Of a stretch of 38,320 nucleotides of DNA, positions 16,628-25,192 are shown in pieces. Below the pieces are notes generated by a model. That model had not been told where the DNA came from. It searched no databases and was given only the letters and a program-made list of their open reading frames with translations. The DNA comes from Paraburkholderia madseniana (GTDB lineage Bacteria; Pseudomonadota; Gammaproteobacteria; Burkholderiales; Burkholderiaceae), in contig NZ_VOSW01000090.1 in assembly GCF_009690905.1 (NCBI RefSeq), positions 1 to 38,320 of the forward strand, in the 5' to 3' direction. The number at the start of each line of letters is the position of its first letter. Position 1 is the first letter of the stretch. A program made the translations under genes and the position numbers.

Positions 16628-17557
16628 ATGAATCATGAAGTCATCGTGACCTGCGCGGTCACCGGCGCGGGCGATACGGTCGGCAAGCATCCGGCCATCC
16701 CCGTCACGCCAAAGCAGATTGCAGAAGCCGCTATCGAAGCCGCAAAGGCCGGCGCCACCGTCGCGCACTGCCACGTGCGCGATCCGAAAACCGGCCGCGG
16801 TAGCCGCGATCCGCAGTTGTATCGCGAGGTTGTCGACCGGATCCGTTCTTCAGGCACCGACGTGATCATCAATCTGACGGCGGGCATGGGCGGCGATCTC
16901 GAGATCGGTCCCGGCGAAGATCCGATGCGCTTCGGCGCGGGAACCGACCTCGTAGGCGGTTTGACACGCCTTGCGCACGTCGAGGAACTGCTGCCGGAAA
17001 TCTGCACACTCGATTGCGGCACGCTCAATTTCGGCGACGGCGACTACATCTACGTGTCGACGCCCGCGCAATTGCGGGCCGGCGCGCAGCGTATTCAGGA
17101 ACTCGGCGTGAAACCGGAACTGGAGATCTTCGATACCGGGCATCTGTGGTTCGCAAAACAATTGCTCAAGGAAGGTTTGCTCGACGCGCCGCCGCTGTTC
17201 CAGATCTGCCTCGGCATTCCATGGGGCGCGCCCGCCGATACCACGACGATGAAAGCGATGGCGGACAGCCTTCCGCCTGGCGCGCAATGGGCCGGCTTCG
17301 GCATCGGCCGCATGCAGATGCCGATGGTCGCGCAGGCGATGCTCCTCGGCGGCCACGTGCGTGTGGGCCTTGAAGACAACATCTGGCTCGACAAAGGTGT
17401 GCATGCAACGAACGGCACGCTGGTGCAACGCGCGGTCGAGATCATCGAACGGCTCGGCGGGCACGCGCTGACACCCGCGGAAGGCCGCCGCAAACTCGGC
17501 TTGCCCGCGCGTGGCGAGCGGCAGTTGGAGCGGCGCGTGGCTGGGCAGTACGCGTGA
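16628..17557 (+). CDS. cdhC: 3-dehydrocarnitine cleavage enzyme, BKACE family (DUF849)
   Basis: 309-residue beta-keto acid cleavage enzyme. It would combine 3-dehydrocarnitine with acetyl-CoA to give betainyl-CoA and acetoacetate. Family zinc ligands are visible as His47 and His49 in AHCHVRD, with Glu249 in VGLEDN; the CGTLNFG segment (130-136) is also typical. Start at 16628 is chosen because AGGAA lies upstream and the protein then begins MNHEVIVTCAVTGAG, the standard BKACE N-terminus; the open frame extends 75 bases further without support. It lies 71 bases after caiX and 67 before cdhA on the same strand. Confidence 0.92.
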   Translation: MNHEVIVTCAVTGAGDTVGKHPAIPVTPKQIAEAAIEAAKAGATVAHCHVRDPKTGRGSRDPQLYREVVDRIRSSGTDVIINLTAGMGGDLEIGPGEDPMRFGAGTDLVGGLTRLAHVEELLPEICTLDCGTLNFGDGDYIYVSTPAQLRAGAQRIQELGVKPELEIFDTGHLWFAKQLLKEGLLDAPPLFQICLGIPWGAPADTTTMKAMADSLPPGAQWAGFGIGRMQMPMVAQAMLLGGHVRVGLEDNIWLDKGVHATNGTLVQRAVEIIERLGGHALTPAEGRRKLGLPARGERQLERRVAGQYA

Positions 17558-17624
17558 GGATGCCGCGTGCTTCATATAGCGCGCTGCTGAACTTGAGAAC
17601 TCATAGGCAAAGGAAACATCAGCA

Positions 17625-18590
17625 ATGGCAGTGATCGTCGATATCAAAACATTTGCGGCAATCGGCGCGGGCGTGATCGGCAGCGGTTGGGTCGCGCGCG
17701 CGCTCGCGCACGGACTTGACGTCGTCGCGTGGGACCCCGCTCCCGGCGCGGAGAAACAGTTGCGCGAGAACATTGCGAATGCGTGGCCGGCCTTGGAGCG
17801 CGTCGGCCTCGCCGAGGGCGCAACGCCCGACAGGTTGCGTTTCGTCGATACGATTGAAGCCTGTGTCGAACAGGCGGACTTCATTCAGGAAAGCGCGCCC
17901 GAACGCGAAGAACTGAAGCTCGCCTTGCACGAGCAGATCAGTCGTGCGGCGAAGCCTGATGCGATCATCGCCTCATCCACTTCCGGCCTGCTGCCGAGCG
18001 ATTTCTACGCACGGGCGGTGAATCCGCAGCGTTGCATCGTCGGGCATCCGTTCAACCCGGTGTATCTGCTACCGCTCGTCGAAGTGCTCGGCGGTGAACG
18101 TACCGCACCGGCGACCATCGACGCCGCGATGCAGGTTTATCGTTCGCTGTCGATGCGCCCGCTTCTCGTACGCAAGGAAGTGCCCGGCTTTATCGCCGAC
18201 CGCTTGCTCGAAGCGCTGTGGCGCGAGGCGCTGCATCTGGTCAACGAAGGCGTGGCGACCACGGGCGAAATCGACGATGCGATCCGCTTCGGCGCGGGCA
18301 TCCGCTGGTCTTTCATGGGCACGTTCCTGACCTACACTCTGGCGGGCGGCGATGCGGGTATGCGCCACTTCATGCAGCAGTTTGGACCCGCGTTGGAGCT
18401 GCCGTGGACTAAACTGGTAGCGCCGCAGCTCACTGACGAATTGATCGACCGGGTGGTGGACGGAACATCCGAACAGGTTGGGCAGCGCTCGATCAAGCAG
18501 CTTGAGCGCTATCGGGACGATTGCATTACGAGTGTTCTGGCGGCGATTGGAGAAGCAAAGGCGCGGCACGGCGTGCTTCCTGCGGAGTGA
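17625..18590 (+). CDS. cdhA: L-carnitine 3-dehydrogenase
   Basis: 321 residues of the 3-hydroxyacyl-CoA dehydrogenase fold. It would oxidise L-carnitine to 3-dehydrocarnitine with NAD+. The N-terminal Rossmann site is GAGVIGSG (14-21), and the catalytic region holds ASSTSG (116-121), His141 in HPFNP and Asn144. The C-terminal helical domain includes VPGFIADRLLEALWREALHL. The family also includes hydroxyacyl-CoA enzymes, but position between a BKACE and a hotdog thioesterase and the lack of a longer C-terminal domain identify carnitine dehydrogenase. AAAGGAA precedes the ATG. Confidence 0.92.
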   Translation: MAVIVDIKTFAAIGAGVIGSGWVARALAHGLDVVAWDPAPGAEKQLRENIANAWPALERVGLAEGATPDRLRFVDTIEACVEQADFIQESAPEREELKLALHEQISRAAKPDAIIASSTSGLLPSDFYARAVNPQRCIVGHPFNPVYLLPLVEVLGGERTAPATIDAAMQVYRSLSMRPLLVRKEVPGFIADRLLEALWREALHLVNEGVATTGEIDDAIRFGAGIRWSFMGTFLTYTLAGGDAGMRHFMQQFGPALELPWTKLVAPQLTDELIDRVVDGTSEQVGQRSIKQLERYRDDCITSVLAAIGEAKARHGVLPAE

Positions 18591-18694
18591 TACTGTGTGC
18601 CGGAAGACGCCCCGCCCCGCTCTGGCGGGACACGTCGGCGGCACAAGATCGCTGCGGCCCGCACCGTCCATAGGGATAAAGGAACCGATTGCAT

Positions 18695-19219
18695 ATGTCT
18701 ACGCCGCACCATGCTTCACTGCCCTGCTATCGCGACGTCGTGCGCGCCGAGTGGGTCGACTACAACGGCCATTTGCGCGACGCCTTCTACATGCTGATTT
18801 TCAGCTTCGCGACTGATGCCTTGATTGATGTAATCGGGCTGCCTGATTCGGTGCGCAAGGAACGTGGCCGCTCGATCTATACGCTCGAAGCGCATATCAA
18901 CTACCTGCATGAAATCAAGGAGGGTGTGCAGGTTCGCGTCGATATGCGCGTGCTTGGGCATGATGCGAAGCGGCTGCATCTGTACCTCGAAATGTTCGCT
19001 GATGAGGGCATTGAACCGGTGGCCGCAGGCGAACAGATGCTGCTGCATGTGGATACGGGTGGCCCGCGCGCTGTTGCCTTCGACCCGGATGTCGAGGCGC
19101 GCGTGCGGGCGTTGGCAGAAGCGCATACTGGGTTGCCGACGGCCAGGTTTGCAGGCCGCGTGATCGGCTTGCCTGTCAAGGCGCCGCGTATGAGTAGCGA
19201 GGGGAATGAGCATGCTTGA
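18695..19219 (+). CDS. cdhB: Betainyl-CoA thioesterase (hotdog fold)
   Basis: 174 residues. The hotdog signature EWVDYNGHLRDAFYM lies near the N-terminus (about 18-32), matching the DxNGHxxxxxY pattern of the 4-hydroxybenzoyl-CoA thioesterase-like group. In the carnitine pathway it releases glycine betaine and CoA from betainyl-CoA. Start at 18695 is chosen over a TTG two codons upstream because AAAGGAA lies about 10 bases before it. The stop overlaps the next start by 14 bases, implying coupled translation with the esterase. In some bacteria this domain is fused to carnitine dehydrogenase; here the two are separate genes. Confidence 0.88.
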   Translation: MSTPHHASLPCYRDVVRAEWVDYNGHLRDAFYMLIFSFATDALIDVIGLPDSVRKERGRSIYTLEAHINYLHEIKEGVQVRVDMRVLGHDAKRLHLYLEMFADEGIEPVAAGEQMLLHVDTGGPRAVAFDPDVEARVRALAEAHTGLPTARFAGRVIGLPVKAPRMSSEGNEHA

Positions 19220-20159
19220 GCCCGAGATCGCTGCGTTCATCGAACGGACCGCCGCCATCTATGCGGGGCATTCGACTTCATTGCCGCCGAGCGAACAGCG
19301 CGCGATTTACGATCGCTATGCGGCGGCACTCACGCCGCCTTTGCCAGCCGATGTGATAACCGAAGACGCTGTGTTTCAGGCGAGCGCCGGGCATCTGATC
19401 AGGTTGCGGCTTTATCGAAATCGTAGAAAGGCGAGCGGGACACCCGTCGGCACCGTGTTGTACTTTCACGGTGGCGGCTTCGTGCTCGGCTCGCTAGATA
19501 GTCACGAGATCGTAACCGCACGAATTGCCGCGGATACCGGACTCGATGTAATTGCGGTCGACTACCGGCTGGCTCCCGAACACCGCGCTCCGGCAGCGCA
19601 TGAGGATTGCCTGGAGATTACGCTCGCCGCACTGGCCGGCCAGTTGCCGTTCGATTCGCTCTCAGGTGGCGCACTGCAGTTAGCGGGTGACAGTGCCGGC
19701 GCCACGCTTGCTACCAGCGTCGCGATGCGGTTGCGCGATGACGGTCTACAAGGCGTGCGCGGACTTGCGCTGGTCTATCCAATGCTCGGCACCGAGCCGC
19801 AAATGCCCGCGCGCGAAAGCGAAGCGCACGCGCCGATGCTCACGCTTGCCGATGTCCATGCGTTTCGCGATCTGTATTGGGGCGAACGGCCGCCCTATCC
19901 TGCGTGGACGATACCGCTCGATGCGGCACGCTTCGACCGACTCCCGCCGACACTTGCCGTAGGTGTTGAACACGATCCGTTGCGGGACGACGCGAGGGTG
20001 TTTGTCGACCGCGTTAATGCGGCCGGCGGACACGCCCGGTTGTGGATTGGAACCGGACTCGTGCATGGGTGCTGGCGTGCGCTCGAATCGAGTCCCGGCG
20101 TAAAGGCAATGCATCACACCGTCTGCCAGTTTCTAAGCGAGCATTCAGGCATGCAGTGA
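19206..20159 (+). CDS. hocS: Alpha/beta hydrolase, HSL family; acylcarnitine hydrolase-like
   Basis: 317 residues of the hormone-sensitive-lipase esterase family: oxyanion HGGGF (88-92), nucleophile Ser163 in GDSAG, probable acid Asp257 in EHDPLRDD and His287 in LVHGCW. There is no signal peptide. In Pseudomonas aeruginosa the gene at this place encodes HocS, which hydrolyses short-chain acylcarnitines to carnitine and fatty acid; the identical gene order makes that role likely here. It overlaps the thioesterase gene by 14 bases. ATG 19206 and ATG 19212 are both possible starts after GAGGGG. Substrate is inferred from synteny; other short acyl esters are possible. Confidence 0.78.
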   Translation: MSMLEPEIAAFIERTAAIYAGHSTSLPPSEQRAIYDRYAAALTPPLPADVITEDAVFQASAGHLIRLRLYRNRRKASGTPVGTVLYFHGGGFVLGSLDSHEIVTARIAADTGLDVIAVDYRLAPEHRAPAAHEDCLEITLAALAGQLPFDSLSGGALQLAGDSAGATLATSVAMRLRDDGLQGVRGLALVYPMLGTEPQMPARESEAHAPMLTLADVHAFRDLYWGERPPYPAWTIPLDAARFDRLPPTLAVGVEHDPLRDDARVFVDRVNAAGGHARLWIGTGLVHGCWRALESSPGVKAMHHTVCQFLSEHSGMQ

Positions 20160-20179
20160 TGGCTCAAGCCATGCACGCG

Positions 20180-21022
20180 TCACGTCTGTGCAGCTCCGCC
20201 ACTCCGCTTGAATGAACTGGCAAAGAACAGCACCTGGTATTGCACCGCATTCGCCCAATACTTCCACGTATGCCCGCCAGGCCGCTCCGCGTAATCATGC
20301 GGCACGCCCAACTCGACGAGCCGCGCGTGCAGCATCCGGTTCGACTGAACAAGCGAATCGTTCACCCCGCAATCGATCGTCAGCGCAATATGCGCATTTC
20401 CCAGACTACGGGCGTTCTCAACAATCGCCTCGTTGTTCCAGAAGTCGGCGTGGCGAGTCGGATCCCCAAACACCTGATCGATCCCGGGCTCATCCTCACA
20501 CCCGCGCGGATCGACCGCTCCGCTAATACTTCCCGCGGCGCCGAATTCATCCGGCCGGTCTAGCGCGATATGCAGCGCCCCGAACCCGCCCATGCTCAAC
20601 CCCGTAATCGCGCGCGCCTGGCGCGTCGCAATCGTGCGGAAATGCGTGTCGATATATCCGACGACTTCTGTACCTACATAGGTTGCGTAACGGCTGCGCG
20701 GATCGACAGGGCTGTCGATATACCAGCTCTCGTGACCGCCGTCCGGCATGACGAGGATCACGTGATAGCGGTCGGCCAGTTTGCCGATGTGCGAATTCGT
20801 CGTCCAGTCGGTGTAGTCGCCGCCTGAGCCGTGCAGTAAATAGACGACAGGAAAGCGATCGACCGCTTTGCCGTGCGTGTATTGGTCAGGCAGCACCACA
20901 GTCGCCTCAAACGACCTATGCATGGCCGCGCTGGGAATGGTGACGACCCTGGACTGGAACGCCCAGACCGGGTTCGTAAAAAGCAGCGTCAGAATGAGCC
21001 AGAACACACGATTCATTTTCAT
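20180..21022 (-). CDS. Secreted esterase, Esterase D / mycolyltransferase-like family
   Basis: 280 residues. A signal peptide with cleavage after VWA (about residue 21) precedes an alpha/beta hydrolase domain of the PF00756 type: LLHGSGGDY (62-70), nucleophile Ser143 in GLSMGGFG, probable acid Asp222 in GVNDS and His251 in PGGHTWKYW. It should be a periplasmic or secreted carboxylesterase (S-formylglutathione hydrolase, feruloyl esterase and antigen 85-type enzymes share the fold). GGGGGAGAG precedes the ATG pair at 21022/21016. It converges on hocS with only 20 bases between stops. Substrate unknown. Confidence 0.82.
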   Translation of the reverse strand: MKMNRVFWLILTLLFTNPVWAFQSRVVTIPSAAMHRSFEATVVLPDQYTHGKAVDRFPVVYLLHGSGGDYTDWTTNSHIGKLADRYHVILVMPDGGHESWYIDSPVDPRSRYATYVGTEVVGYIDTHFRTIATRQARAITGLSMGGFGALHIALDRPDEFGAAGSISGAVDPRGCEDEPGIDQVFGDPTRHADFWNNEAIVENARSLGNAHIALTIDCGVNDSLVQSNRMLHARLVELGVPHDYAERPGGHTWKYWANAVQYQVLFFASSFKRSGGAAQT

Positions 21023-21243
21023 GGTTTGTCGCTCTCCCCCTTTCTATGTGTCCAAAGAACACTGTCTGGCATCTAGCGGCAAAATTCTGTCAACGACTCT
21101 AACAACGGCGACTTACAACCAAATTTCAGCGAAGCATACGGTCTCGTCAGCTTGGCGCCATTCCAGCGGGAGCTGGAGTGGCCCAAACCGAACCTCTATT
21201 TAACAGTTACGCCCTGCGCACGAATGTGGGGAATGCAACGCAT

Positions 21244-22020
21244 CTATTCAATGTGCGCTGAAAAGCCAACCTGATCCGTAGCAACATCAGGTCGCAATGT
21301 AAGCGCCGGGATGTCATATGCGCCGGCGTTCTGCCGGCGAAACGGTATCGGCGCAGTCTTCCAGAGGTCATCGAGACGTTGCCCGAGTTCGTCACGGACT
21401 TCTGAAAATCGTGCTTCGTCAATCCGGCTTGTCCGATGAATCACGAACGGTGGCAACACGTCGAAACCAGGGTAATACAGAATGCCGTGCTGGATGGGGA
21501 ACAAGACATCGTCGATCGGCCCGTTGATACCACGCGGGCTGTAATGTGACTCCCAGCCACCAGTTGTCACGACCAGCATTGCCCGCTTGCCCGCCATGTT
21601 GCCTTCCCCGTAACGGTCGCCCCAGCGCGCATCGGAGTGCTCCCCGACTCCATACGCGAAGCCATACGCATAGACGCGCTCCACCCAACCTTTCAGGATC
21701 GCAGGCATCGAGAACCACCACAGCGGAAACTGCAGAATCACTGCATCCGCCCACCTCAGCTTCTCCTGTTCAAGTGCGATGTCCTGGCTTTGCCGTCCGT
21801 CTTTGAAAGCACGCTTCGAATCGAGAGAGGCATCGAAACGCGCGCCCGGTTGCCTGTCCAGGCTGTCGTTTGCATCGAGCGATGCTTTCCAGTTCATCGC
21901 ATACAGATCGGATACCTGGACAACGTGGCCGGCATCCTCGAGACGCTTGACCGAAAAGTCCTTAAGGGACCCGTTCAATGACCGGGGTTCCGGATGTGCA
22001 TAGACGAGAAGAACATTCAT
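21244..22020 (-). CDS. NAD(P)H quinone oxidoreductase, flavodoxin-like fold
   Basis: 258 residues beginning MNVLLVYAHPEPRSLNGSL, the phosphate-binding loop of the NQO/KefF/MdaB flavodoxin-fold family. QFPLWWFSMPAILKGW (97-112) is the family hallmark, followed by RVYAYGFAYG and TTGG near the flavin. It would perform two-electron reduction of quinones or similar electrophiles using NAD(P)H and FMN/FAD. Start 22020 is fixed by AAAGGAGGT just upstream; the frame is open for another 51 codons across the promoter and into the divergent gene. It faces away from a LysR regulator across about 85 bases, which suggests quinone- or oxidant-responsive control. Confidence 0.88.
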   Translation of the reverse strand: MNVLLVYAHPEPRSLNGSLKDFSVKRLEDAGHVVQVSDLYAMNWKASLDANDSLDRQPGARFDASLDSKRAFKDGRQSQDIALEQEKLRWADAVILQFPLWWFSMPAILKGWVERVYAYGFAYGVGEHSDARWGDRYGEGNMAGKRAMLVVTTGGWESHYSPRGINGPIDDVLFPIQHGILYYPGFDVLPPFVIHRTSRIDEARFSEVRDELGQRLDDLWKTAPIPFRRQNAGAYDIPALTLRPDVATDQVGFSAHIE

Positions 22021-22071
22021 GACCTGACCTCCTTTGCGAGAAAGCGCCACGATAGGTCTCTTGCCGGTATA

Positions 22072-22089
22072 TTGGAAATGAATAACCAA
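22072..22089. promoter_or_regulatory. TTGG-N10-CCAA palindrome, candidate LysR site
   Basis: TTGG (22072-22075) and CCAA (22086-22089) flank a 10-base AT-rich centre between the divergent quinone reductase and LysR genes, 16 bases before the chosen regulator start. A wider GGAAAT/ATTTCC pair surrounds part of it. Confidence 0.45.
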
Positions 22090-22105
22090 CATGTCAGGTA
22101 TTTCC

Positions 22106-23005
22106 ATGAATAATCTCAGAAGGCTGGATCTCAACCTGCTGGTGACACTCGATGTCCTGTTGTCGGAGCACAATGTGACCCGTGCAGCCGAACGCCTGAA
22201 CTTCTCTCAGCCGTCGGTGAGCGTGCATCTTGCCAAGCTGCGGGATATCTTTGGCGACCCGTTGTTGCTGCCGGGTCCCCGAGGCATGCGCCCCACCGCT
22301 AGGGCCGAAGAATTGCGCGAACCTTTGCGCCAGGCGCTCGATGCGCTTGAGCACGCGGTGTCGCCGGCCAGCCCGTTTAATCCAGCCGAAGCGAGTCATA
22401 CGTGGCGCGTTGCCGCGACCGACTATGCCGAATCGACGATCCTGCTGCCCGTCCTGTCCAGCTTGCGCGCGGCGGCGCCCGGCACCCGGCTCGCGATCGT
22501 GGAAGCTGTTCCGCCACGCATCGCGAAGCAGGCGGAACAGGGAGACATCGATCTGGCATTCCATACCAGCGAAGGCGCGCCGCCCGGATTGCGCGGGCGG
22601 CTACTTTTCAAGGAGCGGTATGTGCTGGCAGGCCGCGCGGACCATCCGCGCCTGAAGCGCCGGCCAACGCTTGCGCAGTTCTGCAAACTGGAGCACGTGA
22701 TCGTGTCGCCGGATGGTGGCGGGTTTAGCGGCGTCACGGATGAGGCACTGGCTGCGGTGGGTCTCACGCGCAGGGTTGTGCTTTCGGTTCCGCACTTCCT
22801 GTTTGTGATGTCAGCCTTGGCGAGTACGGACCTCGTGGCGATGGTGCCGGCGCGATTGGTGCGCGGCAATGGCGCGCTCAGAGTCGTCGAGGCGCCGGTT
22901 GAAGTGCCGGGCTATGAAATGGCGATGCTCTGGCACGAGCGCTCTCATCGAGACCCGGCGCACCAATGGTTGCGGGAATGCATCGTGGACGCGGTGGCGA
23001 CTTGA
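22106..23005 (+). CDS. LysR-family regulator, NodD/PcpR-like branch
   Basis: 300 residues. The helix-turn-helix begins at once (LRRLDLNLLVTLDVLLSEHN, then TRAAERLNFSQPSVSVHLAKL), a start typical of the NodD/NahR/LinR-like branch. The effector domain runs from about 95 to 295. I chose ATG 22106; an ATG at 22091 in the same frame would add five residues. It is divergent from the quinone reductase and probably regulates it. Members of this branch often respond to aromatic or phenolic compounds. Confidence 0.87.
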   Translation: MNNLRRLDLNLLVTLDVLLSEHNVTRAAERLNFSQPSVSVHLAKLRDIFGDPLLLPGPRGMRPTARAEELREPLRQALDALEHAVSPASPFNPAEASHTWRVAATDYAESTILLPVLSSLRAAAPGTRLAIVEAVPPRIAKQAEQGDIDLAFHTSEGAPPGLRGRLLFKERYVLAGRADHPRLKRRPTLAQFCKLEHVIVSPDGGGFSGVTDEALAAVGLTRRVVLSVPHFLFVMSALASTDLVAMVPARLVRGNGALRVVEAPVEVPGYEMAMLWHERSHRDPAHQWLRECIVDAVAT

Positions 23006-23165
23006 ACGCCTGTGCATGTGCCGTGGCCTAGGTCGGTGCCAACGCAATGAGTGGTTGAAAAGGCCGTGCTGGTCGATGCGCTGCGCTACCGGGCGGGTCC
23101 ATCCGCGCAAGGACATCGATAGCATCGACCCGAAGCGGATCGCGCGCGCAATCCAATAAGTGCGA

Positions 23166-24047
23166 TTACGCCTTCTCATTCCTGCCGCCAATTGCGTCCA
23201 GTTCAGCGCGCACCTCGTCGGTCAATCTCAAGTGTGCTGCCTGCATGTTTTCCCGCAGATGCCCGAGCGACGAAGTGCCCGGAATCAGCAGGATGTTGGG
23301 CGCGCGATGCAGGAGCCAGGCGAGCGCCACCTGCATCGGCGTCGCACCGATCGTTTGCGCGATCGTGGAAAGCGCTGACGACTGGATCGGTGTGAATCCG
23401 CCAAGCGGGAAGAACGGTACGTATGCGATGCCCTTCACCGCCAGTTCATCGACCAGCGCATCGTCTTCCCGGTGAACCAGGTTGTAGTGATTCTGTACGC
23501 AGACAATCTCCGCGATGCCCTGTGCCTCGGCAACCTGGGCCGCGGTTGCGTTGCTCAAGCCGATATGGCGAACCAGCCCTCGTTGTTGAAGTTCGGCAAG
23601 CGCCACGACCTGCTTTTCGATCGACCCTTCGGACGGGGCATGCACGTCGCCCATGATTCGCATATTGACGACGTCGAGTGCGTCGACACCGAGATTGCGA
23701 AGGTTGTCGTGGACGCCGCGCTCGATATCTTCCGGCTCGAGCGCCGGCAACCACGAGCCATCGCTGCCACGAACCGCGCCAACCTTTGTGACGATCATGA
23801 GGTCGTCCGGATACGGATGCAGTGCTTCGCGAATCAACTGGTTGGTGATGTGGGGCCCGTAGAAGTCGCTCGTATCGATGTGATTGACGCCCGACGCCAC
23901 CGCTTCGCGCAGCACGGCGATCGCCGCGTCGCGATCTTTCGGCGGCCCGAATACGCCGGGTCCGGCCAGTTGCATGGCGCCGTAGCCCATGCGTTGCACA
24001 GGGTGGCCAGCCAGCGGGAATGTGTCCACAGGGGTGAAGTTCGACAT
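23166..24047 (-). CDS. Aldo/keto reductase, YdbC-like
   Basis: 293 residues of the aldo/keto reductase TIM barrel. Catalytic-type residues Asp58 (HIDTSDFYG), Tyr63 and Lys88 (VTKVG) are visible. The usual active-site His region reads VVNMRIMGD instead, with Asn128 and Arg130, as in the subgroup that includes E. coli YdbC (reported as pyridoxal reductase PdxI). It should reduce aldehydes with NADPH; pyridoxal is one possible substrate. Start at 24047 is fixed by AAGGAG upstream. It is divergent from a LysR gene, its probable regulator. About 160 bases of unassigned sequence separate its stop from the preceding LysR gene. Confidence 0.87.
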   Translation of the reverse strand: MSNFTPVDTFPLAGHPVQRMGYGAMQLAGPGVFGPPKDRDAAIAVLREAVASGVNHIDTSDFYGPHITNQLIREALHPYPDDLMIVTKVGAVRGSDGSWLPALEPEDIERGVHDNLRNLGVDALDVVNMRIMGDVHAPSEGSIEKQVVALAELQQRGLVRHIGLSNATAAQVAEAQGIAEIVCVQNHYNLVHREDDALVDELAVKGIAYVPFFPLGGFTPIQSSALSTIAQTIGATPMQVALAWLLHRAPNILLIPGTSSLGHLRENMQAAHLRLTDEVRAELDAIGGRNEKA

Positions 24048-24128
24048 AGCGCGCTCCTTGAGGTGAGGGGTTGAGCAGCAGTATGACGAGGATTGAGTTG
24101 TTCGATAATCCGGCCTAAATTGCACGGG

Positions 24129-24148
24129 TTGTTAAACATTTTGAACAA
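24129..24148. promoter_or_regulatory. TTGTT-N10-AACAA palindrome, candidate LysR site
   Basis: TTGTT (24129-24133) and AACAA (24144-24148) flank a 10-base centre just before the regulator start, between divergent aldo/keto reductase and LysR genes. A further TTGTTC lies at about 24098. Confidence 0.4.
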
Positions 24149-24153
24149 TGGCC

Positions 24154-25047
24154 ATGGAATTCAACGATCTTGCCGCCTTCGTATCAGTCGCGCGCGCCGG
24201 CGGCTTTCGCGACGCCGCGCGCATCAGCGGCGTCTCCGCCTCCAGTCTCAGCATTGCCGTGCGCCGTCTCGAATCGAAGCTGGGTATGCGCCTGCTCAAC
24301 CGAACCACACGCAGCGTGGCCCCGACCGAAGCCGGATTGCGTCTGATCGAAAAGCTGACGCCGTTGTTCAGCGAAATGGAAGCCGCGCTGGACGTCCTGA
24401 ACCGCTTCAGGGACAAGCCGAGCGGCACGCTCAAACTCAACGTGCCGTCGAGCGCCGCACGCATCGTGTTGCCGACCGTCATTCCCCAGTTCCTGAAAGC
24501 CTATCCCGACATACGCGTGGAGGTTGTGGTGGAGGACGGCTTCGTCGATGTGCTGTCGATCGGTTGCGATGCGGGCATTCGCTACGACGAGCGGCTCGAG
24601 CAGGACATGATCGCGATGCCAATCGGTCCGCGTGTGCAGCGCTTCGCTACCGCCGCGACGCCGGGCTATCTCGACACGCATGGCAGACCCGAGCATCCGC
24701 GCGACCTGCTGGCTCATGCGTGCTTGCGTGGCCAGTTTGCCGGCGGCGCTACGCCGACCTGGTATTTCGAGCGCGACGGCGAGGTGGTGCAGTTGAATCC
24801 GTCGGGACCGCTTCTCGTCAGGCCCGGCGCGGCAATCGACCTTGCAATCAGTACTGCTGTCGCAGGCGTAGGGGTGATTCACCTGTTCGAGGACATGCTG
24901 CGCCCGCATCTCGATAGCGGGGCATTGGAGCCGATTCTGGAGCCGTGGTGGCAGCGCTTTTCAGGGCCGTTTCTTTACTATCCGGGCCGCCGTCACTTGC
25001 CGGCACCGTTGCGCGCATTTGTCGATTTCCTGAAGGCGGGTGCTTAG
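24154..25047 (+). CDS. LysR-family regulator, CrgA-like branch
   Basis: 297 residues. N-terminal helix-turn-helix (MEFNDLAAFVSVARAGGF, RRLESKLGMRLLNRTTRSV) and effector domain with RIVLPTVIPQFLKAYPDI and AGIRYDERLEQDM, the pattern of the large LysR group that includes CrgA and AaeR-like proteins and is often paired with a single redox enzyme. It is divergent from the aldo/keto reductase. ATG 24148 is an alternative start two codons upstream; neither has a strong ribosome site. Confidence 0.87.
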   Translation: MEFNDLAAFVSVARAGGFRDAARISGVSASSLSIAVRRLESKLGMRLLNRTTRSVAPTEAGLRLIEKLTPLFSEMEAALDVLNRFRDKPSGTLKLNVPSSAARIVLPTVIPQFLKAYPDIRVEVVVEDGFVDVLSIGCDAGIRYDERLEQDMIAMPIGPRVQRFATAATPGYLDTHGRPEHPRDLLAHACLRGQFAGGATPTWYFERDGEVVQLNPSGPLLVRPGAAIDLAISTAVAGVGVIHLFEDMLRPHLDSGALEPILEPWWQRFSGPFLYYPGRRHLPAPLRAFVDFLKAGA

Positions 25048-25133
25048 CGCGAGCGTTTTAACTGCGCCTTATATTGGCTCGACTGTTGCCAGACCACCGT
25101 GAAGACCACCCTACTCGTGAAACTCTCAGTGTC

Positions 25134-25165
25134 GACGGATACCTGCCAAGGTGCAGGCATCCGTC
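25134..25165. terminator. Stem-loop between LysR and porin genes
   Basis: 13-base arms with one mismatch (25134-25146 with 25153-25165), 6-base loop, between convergent genes. There is no T run on either side, so termination efficiency is uncertain. Confidence 0.5.
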
Positions 25166-25192
25166 ATAACAGATCACGTGACGCGAGGCCGA

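Noticed and set aside
22869..23159. 96-codon frame at the end of the LysR gene extending downstream
   Set aside because: Mostly overlaps the LysR coding sequence out of frame; its downstream part (23006-23159) shows no family resemblance.
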